Source: Deltaproteobacteria bacterium
GTDB taxonomy: Bacteria > Desulfobacterota > Binatia > Binatales > Binataceae
NCBI GenBank assembly: GCA_027403435.1
Contig: DAHZDR010000466.1
Location: forward strand, 1 to 7,004
Direction of reading: 5' to 3'
Length of the DNA stretch: 7,004 bases
Below are positions 1 to 6,826 of the stretch, in pieces (position 1 is the stretch's first letter; each line of letters opens with the position of its first letter). The notes beneath the pieces are model-generated. The model made no database searches. It saw only the letters and a program-made list of their open reading frames with translations, and was not told where the DNA came from. Both the position numbers and the translations under genes were made by a program.

Positions 1-1
1 C

Positions 2-217
2 ACTCGCGGCGAGAACGTCGCCGACGTCGCGGCGGCCGCGATTGCGATCAAGGCCGAAAAGGAAGTTTACGGCGTTGCGATCGCCGGTCCGATGCAGCGC
101 GTCGCCGCGGCGATCGAACGCCATGCCGCGGCTCTCGCCGAGGCCCGCGCCGCAATCGCGGCGGCCGACGGCGCGGCCTCAAATCGCCCGGTAATTCGCA
201 AACGAAACGGTCGCTGA
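2..217 (+). CDS. IclR-family transcriptional regulator, C-terminal fragment (left copy)
   Basis: This frame is open from base 2 to a TGA at 215-217 and gives the last 71 residues of a protein whose start lies outside the window. It begins TRGENVADVAAAAIAI, continues with a hydrophobic strand EVYGVAIAGP (fragment residues 21-30), then an Ala-rich helix and a basic tail ending RKRNGR. This order, a GEN/V strand, then a G-V-A-I-A-G-P strand, then a terminal helix, matches the end of the IclR effector-binding domain. IclR proteins are usually about 250-270 residues, so roughly the last quarter is present. The N-terminal winged-helix DNA-binding domain is missing, so the operator cannot be predicted. 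The last 39 bases overlap the 3' end of the convergent ThDP-enzyme gene. The family call rests on pattern recognition of a short piece; the sensed ligand is unknown. Confidence 0.68.
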   Translation, partial: TRGENVADVAAAAIAIKAEKEVYGVAIAGPMQRVAAAIERHAAALAEARAAIAAADGAASNRPVIRKRNGR

Positions 218-1810
218 GCGCGCGGCCGGATCGGTGATCACGTTGACCACGGCGGGTTTTCCCGAAGCCGCCGCCCGTTCCAGCGCCGGCCGGATCTCCT
301 CTGGCCGCTCGACGTATTCGCCGTGCCCGCCGAAGACCTCGGCCATTTTTTCGTAACGGCTGAAGCCGAGGTCGCGTCCCGCGTCCATCGTGCCCTTGCC
401 GGCCCATCCGCCGTTGTTGCTGATCACGATCAGCGCCGGGATTTTATGGCGGACCATGGTGTCGATCTCCATGCCGTTCATGCCGAAGGAGCCGTCGCCG
501 CTCAGCACGATCACCTGCTTGTCGGGCTTGGCGACCTTCGCGCCCAGGCCGAACGGCACCGCGACCCCCATGCATCCGTTGGGACCCGCGTTCACGGAAT
601 GGCCGGGCGCGTGGAGCGGAATCGACTGGCGCGCGAAATTCAGTATTTCATGGCCGTCGGCGACGATAATCGCGTCGCGGTCCATGAAGTCGCGCACCTC
701 CTTGCACAGCCGCAGCGGATGAATCGGAACCGAGTCGGAATTGAGCAGCGCCCGCGATTTTTCCTGGGAGCGCTGATCGTGGCCGCGCAGCGTCTCGGTC
801 CAGTCCGCATAGGCGTTATCCCTGAACGATCCGCGCCCCTCGTCGATTAGCTGCTTCAAGACCATCCGCGCGTCGCCGACAATCCCCAGTTCGATCGGCC
901 GATTGCGTCCGATCTCCTCGTCGGAAATATCCACTTGAATAAACTTCACATCCTCCGCCCAGCGCGGCGGCAGGCCGAATCCGACGATAAAATTGAACCG
1001 CGTGCCGATAACCAAGACCACGTCGGCTTCCTTCCACGCCTGATTGCGCGCGCCGAGAAAACTCAGCGGATGGTCCTCGGGGATGATGCCGCGTCCCTGC
1101 GGAGTCGTATAAAACGGAATTCCGCTCAGCTCGGCGAATTCCTTCAATTCCGCCTGCGCGCCCGACCAGAACGGACCCGTGCCGCTCAATATCAGCGGCC
1201 GTTGCGCCCGCCGCAGCGTCGCGATCGCCTTGGCGATCAGCGCCGGATCGCCCGAAATTCGCGGCGCGGCGTGCGGCCGCGCGGGAAAGAGCGCTTCGCT
1301 TTCCTCGACGCGCCGGTAAAGCACGTCGCCCGGCAAATCGACATAGACCGGACCGGGCTGTCCGCCGGTCGCGATCCGAAACGCCTTGTTGATGATTTCC
1401 GGAATCCGCCGGGCGTCGATTACCCGCTCGGACCATTTGGTGATCGGCTTGAACATCCCCACCTGGTCCATTTCCTGGAACGCGCCCATCCCCGCCTGCG
1501 AGACCGCGCTCGCGCCGCCCAGCGTCACCACCGGCACGGCGTCGAGAAAGGCGTTGCCGACGCCGGTGATCAGATTGGTCACGCCCGGCCCCGACGCGGC
1601 GAAACATACTCCCGGCTTGCCGCTGACCCGGCTGTAGGCGTGCGCCGCCATCGCCGCCGCCTGCTCATGGCGCACGTCAACCGCGTGGAACGCTTCGACG
1701 CAGCGCGACGCCACGTCAACCATCGGCCCGCCGGTAAGATAAAAGACGGTATCCACGCCTTCATTGCGCAACGCCCGGACCACCAGGTCGTTTCCGTTTA
1801 CCTTGGCCAT
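179..1810 (-). CDS. Thiamine-diphosphate-dependent acetolactate synthase / 2-hydroxyacyl-CoA lyase-like enzyme (left copy)
   Basis: This is the mirror copy of the gene at 5195-6826 and encodes the same 543 residues, MAKVNGNDLV to FANYRAI. The ATG at 1810-1808 is chosen because a full AGGAGG ribosome-binding site (complement of 1817-1822) sits 6 bases upstream. The frame stays open upstream for another 75 codons, but that part translates intergenic repeats and is not believable protein. Family features are an N-terminal Pyr domain with catalytic Glu49 (RHEQAAAMAA), a central domain (about 187-345) and a C-terminal PP domain with GDG at 438-440 and NN at 465-466. The 3' end overlaps the IclR fragment at 179-217. 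It is not an independent second gene if the window is a fold-back. Confidence 0.93.
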   Translation of the reverse strand: MAKVNGNDLVVRALRNEGVDTVFYLTGGPMVDVASRCVEAFHAVDVRHEQAAAMAAHAYSRVSGKPGVCFAASGPGVTNLITGVGNAFLDAVPVVTLGGASAVSQAGMGAFQEMDQVGMFKPITKWSERVIDARRIPEIINKAFRIATGGQPGPVYVDLPGDVLYRRVEESEALFPARPHAAPRISGDPALIAKAIATLRRAQRPLILSGTGPFWSGAQAELKEFAELSGIPFYTTPQGRGIIPEDHPLSFLGARNQAWKEADVVLVIGTRFNFIVGFGLPPRWAEDVKFIQVDISDEEIGRNRPIELGIVGDARMVLKQLIDEGRGSFRDNAYADWTETLRGHDQRSQEKSRALLNSDSVPIHPLRLCKEVRDFMDRDAIIVADGHEILNFARQSIPLHAPGHSVNAGPNGCMGVAVPFGLGAKVAKPDKQVIVLSGDGSFGMNGMEIDTMVRHKIPALIVISNNGGWAGKGTMDAGRDLGFSRYEKMAEVFGGHGEYVERPEEIRPALERAAASGKPAVVNVITDPAARSATVSFANYRAI

Positions 1811-1816
1811 GACCGT

Positions 1817-1822
1817 CCTCCT
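1817..1822 (-). promoter_or_regulatory. Ribosome-binding site of the ThDP enzyme (left copy)
   Basis: The plus strand reads CCTCCT, so the minus strand carries a perfect AGGAGG 6 bases before the ATG at 1810-1808. It decides the start against the longer open frame that reaches 2035. Confidence 0.9.
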
Positions 1823-1904
1823 GTTCCGCGCGGCCGCGCCGGACTGCGGCGCGCCGTTTCGCAGCAAAGCGCATTTCGCCGCCGCCGTCCATCGCGCGGC
1901 GCGT

Positions 1905-1949
1905 CCTCCGTCATTCGCGCGGTGCGCCCCGCCCCCTCCGTCATTCGCG
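1905..1949. repeat. Two direct copies of a 15-base motif (left copy)
   Basis: CCTCCGTCATTCGCG occurs at 1905-1919 and again at 1935-1949, a 30-base period. The second copy runs into the larger palindromic element at 1938-2023; the first copy looks like a solo or truncated end of the same repeat family. It lies in the gap upstream of the ThDP-enzyme gene. Confidence 0.85.
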
Positions 1950-2023
1950 GGCTCGACCCGCGAATCCATGCCGCTGGATAGCCGGGTCACCCTCGGGCTT
2001 GACCCGAGGGCCGGCCATGACGG
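1938..2023. repeat. 86-bp palindromic intergenic repeat element, alphaproteobacterial type (left copy)
   Basis: The element is bounded by CCGTCA and TGACGG and contains two hairpins. One has 9-bp arms ATTCGCGGG and CCCGCGAAT around a 5-base loop (1943-1965). The other has 8-bp arms CCCTCGGG and CCCGAGGG around a 5-base loop (1990-2010). Its translation in one plus-strand frame gives VIRGLDPRIH, a peptide widely seen as a spurious translation of dispersed repeats in Rhizobiales and relatives. This is my best taxonomic clue. It could fold in RNA between the two genes, but there is no T-run to support a classical terminator. Confidence 0.75.
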
Positions 2024-2032
2024 CCTTTCCTG

Positions 2033-2064
2033 CATCCGGCCGCGCGCGCCGGTTACGCCGGATG
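2033..2064 (-). other. Hairpin downstream of the monooxygenase gene (left copy)
   Basis: Eight-base arms CATCCGGC and GCCGGATG enclose a 16-base GC-rich loop. It starts about 40 bases beyond the monooxygenase stop. There is no following T tract, so I do not call it a Rho-independent terminator. It may protect the 3' end of a transcript or have no function. Confidence 0.4.
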
Positions 2065-2106
2065 GTACGGGCGCGAGCCGATCGCCGGACGCGCGAGGCC
2101 CAGGTT

Positions 2107-3423
2107 CTAGCGCAGCGTGTTGCCGGTATAGTCATTGTGAAACAGGCCGCGGCGCCGCAGTTCAGGCGCGACCAGCCGCACGAAATCCTCGTAGGCGCCC
2201 GGCATATGCGTCGCCGCCAGCACAAAGCCGTCGCAGGCGGGCGCGCTGAACCATTCCTCGAGTTGATCGGCCACTTGCGCGCCCGTGCCGACGAAGAGCG
2301 GGAACTCGCGCAGCCGCCCGCGTCCGCTGAAGGTCGCGAAGTCGCGCACCGTCGGATTCGCTTTGCCGCTCAGTTGAACCACGCGGTCGCGAATCGCCTG
2401 CAATCCGCTGATCGCCGCCAGCTCCTCGGCCGTGAACGGATCGTCCAGTTCCTTCGTGGCGAAATCGAAGTTCAGCACTTCGGAAAGCAGCGCCAGCGTG
2501 TCGATCGGCTTGGCCAGATTGTCGATCATCGCCGCCTTATCCTCGGCGATCGATTGCGTTTCGCCGGTGATCACATAAATGGCCGGCGCCAGCGCAATTT
2601 CCGCGGGATTACGCCCGGCCGCGGCCACGGCGTCCTTGAAGCCGCGGTAGCCTTGGCGCGCCACTTCGAGGTTCGCGTAGATGACGAACACCAGATCGGC
2701 CCAGCGCGCGGCGAAATTTTGGCCGCGGCCGCTCTGCCCGGCCTGAATCAGCACGGGACGGCCCTGCGCCGATCGCGGCACCGTGAACGGACCGCGCGAA
2801 CGAAACCATTGCCCCCGATGGTCGAGGCGGCTGACCTTGGCGGGATCGGCAAAGACCCCGCTCTGGCGATCCATCACCAGCGCGTCGTCCCGCCATGCGT
2901 CCCAATGGCCCAGCACCACTTCCATGAATTCCTCGGCGCGCTCATAACGCAGATCGTGCGCGAGCACTTCGCGCTGGCCGAAATTCGCGGCCTCGGAGTT
3001 ATTGAGCGAAGTGACGACATTCCACGCGGCGCGCCCGCCCAGCATCAGATCGAGAGTGGCGAAGACGCGGGCGACGTGAAACGGCTCGTAGTAAGTGGTG
3101 GAATAGGTCGCGCCCAAGCCCAGCCGGCGCGTCGCCAGGCCCATCGCGGTCAGCGCCGGCACGAGATCCATCTTGACCACGCGCACGCCGTTGCGCACCG
3201 CTTCGACGAAACTGTCGCCATACCGATCGGGCATCGCCAGCCGATCGTCGAAGAACGCCAGATGGAATTTGCCTTCCTCAAGGATTCGGGCGATCCGCTG
3301 ATAGTATTCCAGCGTCATGAAATCGTCCGCCGTGCCCGGATGGCGCCACGACGCCGGATAATTCGAGCAGTTCTGCGCCTGCAGAAATCCCACCATGACC
3401 ATTTGCCGATCGGCCTGTTTCAT
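2107..3423 (-). CDS. FMN-dependent luciferase-like monooxygenase, NtaA/SnaA/DszA type (left copy)
   Basis: This is the mirror copy of the gene at 3582-4898, with the same 438 residues (MKQADRQMVM to DYTGNTLR). Recognisable family blocks are FFDDRLAMPDRYGD near residue 57, EPFHVARVFATLD (113-125), GRAAWNVVTSLN (130-141), PVLIQAGQSGRGQNFAARWA (223-242) and the C-terminal PELRRRGLFHNDYTGNTLR. It points away from the axis, so the two copies are divergent (head to head) across a 158-base gap that is itself palindromic. That divergent layout should not be read as a shared promoter region, because it is produced by the fold-back. Confidence 0.93.
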   Translation of the reverse strand: MKQADRQMVMVGFLQAQNCSNYPASWRHPGTADDFMTLEYYQRIARILEEGKFHLAFFDDRLAMPDRYGDSFVEAVRNGVRVVKMDLVPALTAMGLATRRLGLGATYSTTYYEPFHVARVFATLDLMLGGRAAWNVVTSLNNSEAANFGQREVLAHDLRYERAEEFMEVVLGHWDAWRDDALVMDRQSGVFADPAKVSRLDHRGQWFRSRGPFTVPRSAQGRPVLIQAGQSGRGQNFAARWADLVFVIYANLEVARQGYRGFKDAVAAAGRNPAEIALAPAIYVITGETQSIAEDKAAMIDNLAKPIDTLALLSEVLNFDFATKELDDPFTAEELAAISGLQAIRDRVVQLSGKANPTVRDFATFSGRGRLREFPLFVGTGAQVADQLEEWFSAPACDGFVLAATHMPGAYEDFVRLVAPELRRRGLFHNDYTGNTLR

Positions 3424-3453
3424 AATCGCGTCGTTCCGCCCGCCGTCTTTCGC

Positions 3454-3551
3454 GTCATTCTGAGCGCCTTACTCGGTCATTCCGGGCGTAGTGAATAATC
3501 CCGGGATTATTCACTACGCCCGGAATGACCGAGTAAGGCGCTCAGAATGAC
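3454..3551. repeat. Dispersed-repeat-like hairpin sequence at the symmetry axis
   Basis: Each arm carries two related 13-mers, GTCATTCTGAGCG (3454-3466) and GTCATTCCGGGCG (3476-3488), which match at 11 of 13 positions. They are followed by TAGTGAATAATCCCGGG running across the axis; mirror copies lie at 3517-3529 and 3539-3551. Sequences of the form GTCATTC(T/C)GAGCG...GAATC(C/T)C are abundant dispersed intergenic repeats in many environmental bacterial genomes and often occur as hairpins. A real short hairpin here would give an assembler or polymerase a self-complementary end from which to turn back onto the other strand. Confidence 0.7.
3500..3505. other. Symmetry axis of the palindrome (CCC|GGG)
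   Basis: The exact centre falls between bases 3502 and 3503. There is no unpaired spacer base, which is expected of a computational or polymerase fold-back and unusual for a maintained natural inverted duplication. Confidence 0.95.
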
Positions 3552-3581
3552 GCGAAAGACGGCGGGCGGAACGACGCGATT

Positions 3582-4898
3582 ATGAAACAGGCCGATCGGC
3601 AAATGGTCATGGTGGGATTTCTGCAGGCGCAGAACTGCTCGAATTATCCGGCGTCGTGGCGCCATCCGGGCACGGCGGACGATTTCATGACGCTGGAATA
3701 CTATCAGCGGATCGCCCGAATCCTTGAGGAAGGCAAATTCCATCTGGCGTTCTTCGACGATCGGCTGGCGATGCCCGATCGGTATGGCGACAGTTTCGTC
3801 GAAGCGGTGCGCAACGGCGTGCGCGTGGTCAAGATGGATCTCGTGCCGGCGCTGACCGCGATGGGCCTGGCGACGCGCCGGCTGGGCTTGGGCGCGACCT
3901 ATTCCACCACTTACTACGAGCCGTTTCACGTCGCCCGCGTCTTCGCCACTCTCGATCTGATGCTGGGCGGGCGCGCCGCGTGGAATGTCGTCACTTCGCT
4001 CAATAACTCCGAGGCCGCGAATTTCGGCCAGCGCGAAGTGCTCGCGCACGATCTGCGTTATGAGCGCGCCGAGGAATTCATGGAAGTGGTGCTGGGCCAT
4101 TGGGACGCATGGCGGGACGACGCGCTGGTGATGGATCGCCAGAGCGGGGTCTTTGCCGATCCCGCCAAGGTCAGCCGCCTCGACCATCGGGGGCAATGGT
4201 TTCGTTCGCGCGGTCCGTTCACGGTGCCGCGATCGGCGCAGGGCCGTCCCGTGCTGATTCAGGCCGGGCAGAGCGGCCGCGGCCAAAATTTCGCCGCGCG
4301 CTGGGCCGATCTGGTGTTCGTCATCTACGCGAACCTCGAAGTGGCGCGCCAAGGCTACCGCGGCTTCAAGGACGCCGTGGCCGCGGCCGGGCGTAATCCC
4401 GCGGAAATTGCGCTGGCGCCGGCCATTTATGTGATCACCGGCGAAACGCAATCGATCGCCGAGGATAAGGCGGCGATGATCGACAATCTGGCCAAGCCGA
4501 TCGACACGCTGGCGCTGCTTTCCGAAGTGCTGAACTTCGATTTCGCCACGAAGGAACTGGACGATCCGTTCACGGCCGAGGAGCTGGCGGCGATCAGCGG
4601 ATTGCAGGCGATTCGCGACCGCGTGGTTCAACTGAGCGGCAAAGCGAATCCGACGGTGCGCGACTTCGCGACCTTCAGCGGACGCGGGCGGCTGCGCGAG
4701 TTCCCGCTCTTCGTCGGCACGGGCGCGCAAGTGGCCGATCAACTCGAGGAATGGTTCAGCGCGCCCGCCTGCGACGGCTTTGTGCTGGCGGCGACGCATA
4801 TGCCGGGCGCCTACGAGGATTTCGTGCGGCTGGTCGCGCCTGAACTGCGGCGCCGCGGCCTGTTTCACAATGACTATACCGGCAACACGCTGCGCTAG
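3582..4898 (+). CDS. FMN-dependent luciferase-like monooxygenase, NtaA/SnaA/DszA type
   Basis: The protein has 438 residues, a normal length for this family (about 430-460). These cytoplasmic TIM-barrel enzymes use reduced FMN, supplied by a separate flavin reductase, and O2 to oxidise small substrates; characterised members act on nitrilotriacetate, EDTA, dibenzothiophene sulfone, dimethyl sulfide or long alkanes. Visible blocks: GFLQAQNCSNYPASWRHP (12-29), FFDDRLAMPDRYGD (57-70), LGLGATYSTTYYEPFHVAR (101-119), GRAAWNVVTSLNNSEAANFG (130-149), DHRGQWFRSRGPF (201-213), the flavin-site strand PVLIQAGQSGRGQNFAARWA (223-242) and the diagnostic tail PELRRRGLFHNDYTGNTLR (420-438). The ATG at 3582 follows an in-frame TAA at 3534 and has only a weak ribosome-binding site; Met8 (3603) and Met10 (3609) are alternatives with no better site. 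No signal peptide or reductase gene is seen. The substrate cannot be assigned. Confidence 0.94.
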   Translation: MKQADRQMVMVGFLQAQNCSNYPASWRHPGTADDFMTLEYYQRIARILEEGKFHLAFFDDRLAMPDRYGDSFVEAVRNGVRVVKMDLVPALTAMGLATRRLGLGATYSTTYYEPFHVARVFATLDLMLGGRAAWNVVTSLNNSEAANFGQREVLAHDLRYERAEEFMEVVLGHWDAWRDDALVMDRQSGVFADPAKVSRLDHRGQWFRSRGPFTVPRSAQGRPVLIQAGQSGRGQNFAARWADLVFVIYANLEVARQGYRGFKDAVAAAGRNPAEIALAPAIYVITGETQSIAEDKAAMIDNLAKPIDTLALLSEVLNFDFATKELDDPFTAEELAAISGLQAIRDRVVQLSGKANPTVRDFATFSGRGRLREFPLFVGTGAQVADQLEEWFSAPACDGFVLAATHMPGAYEDFVRLVAPELRRRGLFHNDYTGNTLR

Positions 4899-4940
4899 AA
4901 CCTGGGCCTCGCGCGTCCGGCGATCGGCTCGCGCCCGTAC

Positions 4941-4972
4941 CATCCGGCGTAACCGGCGCGCGCGGCCGGATG
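4941..4972 (+). other. Hairpin downstream of the monooxygenase gene
   Basis: Arms CATCCGGC (4941-4948) and GCCGGATG (4965-4972) pair perfectly around 16 bases, about 40 bases after the TAG stop at 4896-4898. There is no T run behind it, so termination would have to be Rho-dependent or absent. The function is uncertain. Confidence 0.4.
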
Positions 4973-4981
4973 CAGGAAAGG

Positions 4982-5067
4982 CCGTCATGGCCGGCCCTCG
5001 GGTCAAGCCCGAGGGTGACCCGGCTATCCAGCGGCATGGATTCGCGGGTCGAGCCCGCGAATGACGG
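4982..5067. repeat. 86-bp palindromic intergenic repeat element, alphaproteobacterial type
   Basis: It is bounded by CCGTCA (4982-4987) and TGACGG (5062-5067). Inside are a hairpin at 4995-5015 (arms CCCTCGGG / CCCGAGGG, loop TCAAG) and one at 5040-5062 (arms ATTCGCGGG / CCCGCGAAT, loop TCGAG), joined by a segment containing GGCTATCCAGCGGCATGG. The paired-hairpin layout with TCAAG/TCGAG loops and GTCA ends resembles repeats scattered between genes in Rhizobiales and related alphaproteobacteria. No transposase is present; such elements are usually non-autonomous. It may affect mRNA stability between the two co-directional genes. Confidence 0.75.
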
Positions 5068-5100
5068 AGGGGGCGGGGCGCACCGCGCGAATGACGGAGG
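5056..5100. repeat. Two direct copies of a 15-base motif
   Basis: CGCGAATGACGGAGG is found at 5056-5070 and at 5086-5100, separated by 15 GC-rich bases. The first copy forms the right end of the 86-bp element; the second looks like a leftover end of another copy, suggesting repeated insertion or partial deletion at this site. Confidence 0.85.
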
Positions 5101-5182
5101 ACGCGCCGCGCGATGGACGGCGGCGGCGAAATGCGCTTTGCTGCGAAACGGCGCGCCGCAGTCCGGCGCGGCCGCGCGGAAC

Positions 5183-5188
5183 AGGAGG
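5183..5188 (+). promoter_or_regulatory. Ribosome-binding site of the ThDP enzyme
   Basis: A perfect AGGAGG lies 6 bases before the ATG at 5195. It fixes the start and rules out the 75-codon upstream extension, which would translate the intergenic repeats. It also predicts strong translation compared with the weak site before the monooxygenase. Confidence 0.92.
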
Positions 5189-5194
5189 ACGGTC

Positions 5195-6826
5195 ATGGCC
5201 AAGGTAAACGGAAACGACCTGGTGGTCCGGGCGTTGCGCAATGAAGGCGTGGATACCGTCTTTTATCTTACCGGCGGGCCGATGGTTGACGTGGCGTCGC
5301 GCTGCGTCGAAGCGTTCCACGCGGTTGACGTGCGCCATGAGCAGGCGGCGGCGATGGCGGCGCACGCCTACAGCCGGGTCAGCGGCAAGCCGGGAGTATG
5401 TTTCGCCGCGTCGGGGCCGGGCGTGACCAATCTGATCACCGGCGTCGGCAACGCCTTTCTCGACGCCGTGCCGGTGGTGACGCTGGGCGGCGCGAGCGCG
5501 GTCTCGCAGGCGGGGATGGGCGCGTTCCAGGAAATGGACCAGGTGGGGATGTTCAAGCCGATCACCAAATGGTCCGAGCGGGTAATCGACGCCCGGCGGA
5601 TTCCGGAAATCATCAACAAGGCGTTTCGGATCGCGACCGGCGGACAGCCCGGTCCGGTCTATGTCGATTTGCCGGGCGACGTGCTTTACCGGCGCGTCGA
5701 GGAAAGCGAAGCGCTCTTTCCCGCGCGGCCGCACGCCGCGCCGCGAATTTCGGGCGATCCGGCGCTGATCGCCAAGGCGATCGCGACGCTGCGGCGGGCG
5801 CAACGGCCGCTGATATTGAGCGGCACGGGTCCGTTCTGGTCGGGCGCGCAGGCGGAATTGAAGGAATTCGCCGAGCTGAGCGGAATTCCGTTTTATACGA
5901 CTCCGCAGGGACGCGGCATCATCCCCGAGGACCATCCGCTGAGTTTTCTCGGCGCGCGCAATCAGGCGTGGAAGGAAGCCGACGTGGTCTTGGTTATCGG
6001 CACGCGGTTCAATTTTATCGTCGGATTCGGCCTGCCGCCGCGCTGGGCGGAGGATGTGAAGTTTATTCAAGTGGATATTTCCGACGAGGAGATCGGACGC
6101 AATCGGCCGATCGAACTGGGGATTGTCGGCGACGCGCGGATGGTCTTGAAGCAGCTAATCGACGAGGGGCGCGGATCGTTCAGGGATAACGCCTATGCGG
6201 ACTGGACCGAGACGCTGCGCGGCCACGATCAGCGCTCCCAGGAAAAATCGCGGGCGCTGCTCAATTCCGACTCGGTTCCGATTCATCCGCTGCGGCTGTG
6301 CAAGGAGGTGCGCGACTTCATGGACCGCGACGCGATTATCGTCGCCGACGGCCATGAAATACTGAATTTCGCGCGCCAGTCGATTCCGCTCCACGCGCCC
6401 GGCCATTCCGTGAACGCGGGTCCCAACGGATGCATGGGGGTCGCGGTGCCGTTCGGCCTGGGCGCGAAGGTCGCCAAGCCCGACAAGCAGGTGATCGTGC
6501 TGAGCGGCGACGGCTCCTTCGGCATGAACGGCATGGAGATCGACACCATGGTCCGCCATAAAATCCCGGCGCTGATCGTGATCAGCAACAACGGCGGATG
6601 GGCCGGCAAGGGCACGATGGACGCGGGACGCGACCTCGGCTTCAGCCGTTACGAAAAAATGGCCGAGGTCTTCGGCGGGCACGGCGAATACGTCGAGCGG
6701 CCAGAGGAGATCCGGCCGGCGCTGGAACGGGCGGCGGCTTCGGGAAAACCCGCCGTGGTCAACGTGATCACCGATCCGGCCGCGCGCTCAGCGACCGTTT
6801 CGTTTGCGAATTACCGGGCGATTTGA
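5195..6826 (+). CDS. Thiamine-diphosphate-dependent acetolactate synthase / 2-hydroxyacyl-CoA lyase-like enzyme
   Basis: The protein has 543 residues, close to the usual 540-600 for this superfamily, with the three expected domains. The N-terminal Pyr domain (about 1-165) has FYLTGGPM, the cofactor-activating Glu49 in VRHEQAAAMAAHAYSR, the SGPGVTNLITGVGNAFLD block (73-90) and GQPGPVYVDLPGDV (150-163). The central domain (about 187-345) includes RPLILSGTGPFW and VVLVIGTRFNF. The C-terminal PP domain has the ThDP/Mg site GDGSFGMNGMEIDT (438-451) and NN at 465-466, the usual GDG-to-NN spacing. Family members cleave or join C-C bonds beside a carbonyl: acetolactate synthase, oxalyl-CoA decarboxylase, 2-hydroxyacyl-CoA lyase, benzoylformate decarboxylase. 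The ISNNGGWAG segment and the context (no small ilvN subunit) make a catabolic lyase or decarboxylase more likely to me than a biosynthetic IlvB, but that is inference. It is cytoplasmic, probably FAD-independent or with FAD only structural; this cannot be settled here. Confidence 0.94.
   Translation: MAKVNGNDLVVRALRNEGVDTVFYLTGGPMVDVASRCVEAFHAVDVRHEQAAAMAAHAYSRVSGKPGVCFAASGPGVTNLITGVGNAFLDAVPVVTLGGASAVSQAGMGAFQEMDQVGMFKPITKWSERVIDARRIPEIINKAFRIATGGQPGPVYVDLPGDVLYRRVEESEALFPARPHAAPRISGDPALIAKAIATLRRAQRPLILSGTGPFWSGAQAELKEFAELSGIPFYTTPQGRGIIPEDHPLSFLGARNQAWKEADVVLVIGTRFNFIVGFGLPPRWAEDVKFIQVDISDEEIGRNRPIELGIVGDARMVLKQLIDEGRGSFRDNAYADWTETLRGHDQRSQEKSRALLNSDSVPIHPLRLCKEVRDFMDRDAIIVADGHEILNFARQSIPLHAPGHSVNAGPNGCMGVAVPFGLGAKVAKPDKQVIVLSGDGSFGMNGMEIDTMVRHKIPALIVISNNGGWAGKGTMDAGRDLGFSRYEKMAEVFGGHGEYVERPEEIRPALERAAASGKPAVVNVITDPAARSATVSFANYRAI

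Larger units (their letters stand above)
3424..3581. other. Gap across the palindrome axis, between the two monooxygenase starts
   Basis: These 158 bases are 79 unique bases and their mirror. They hold the repeat at 3454-3551 and, next to each start, a purine-rich GGCGGGCGGA (3561-3570 on the right) 11 bases from the ATG, at best a weak ribosome-binding site. I see no convincing -35/-10 pair. The true upstream sequence of the monooxygenase gene is lost at the axis, so its promoter may lie outside the known sequence. Confidence 0.6.
4899..5194. other. 296-base gap between the monooxygenase and ThDP-enzyme genes
   Basis: The gap holds a GC-rich hairpin (4941-4972), the 86-bp palindromic element (4982-5067), a nearby 15-base direct repeat and the AGGAGG of the next gene. 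The two flanking genes are co-directional. The gap is long for a tightly coupled operon, so the ThDP gene may have its own promoter, but I cannot point to clear -35/-10 hexamers. I see no small gene or structured RNA of a known class. Confidence 0.6.

Noticed and set aside
935..1981. Open frame of 348 codons opposite the left ThDP-enzyme copy (mirror 5024-6070).
   Set aside because: It is an antisense shadow of a well-supported gene; its end runs through the intergenic repeat and gives the spurious VIRGLDPRIH peptide.
1999..3498. Long open frame (499 codons) on the plus strand, opposite the left monooxygenase copy, with a mirror at 3507-5006 on the minus strand.
   Set aside because: Its product is rich in Arg, His and Gln with no family features, as expected from the antisense of a GC-rich gene. 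The real protein on the other strand has clear motifs.
3454..3551. Replicated hairpin telomere (dimer junction) of a linear replicon with a protelomerase site.
   Set aside because: A head-to-head dimer junction would look like this, but no telomere resolvase gene or plasmid function is seen and the axis sequence resembles a dispersed intergenic repeat. A fold-back is simpler.
3424..3581. Shared divergent promoter or operator between two head-to-head monooxygenase genes.
   Set aside because: The symmetry is part of the whole-window palindrome and the two genes are the same sequence. A natural divergent promoter would not be expected to be a perfect mirror continuing through 3.4 kb of each arm.
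4941..5015. Rho-independent terminators after the monooxygenase gene.
   Set aside because: Stable GC-rich stems are present at 4941-4972 and 4995-5015, but neither is followed by a T run, so the standard signature is missing.
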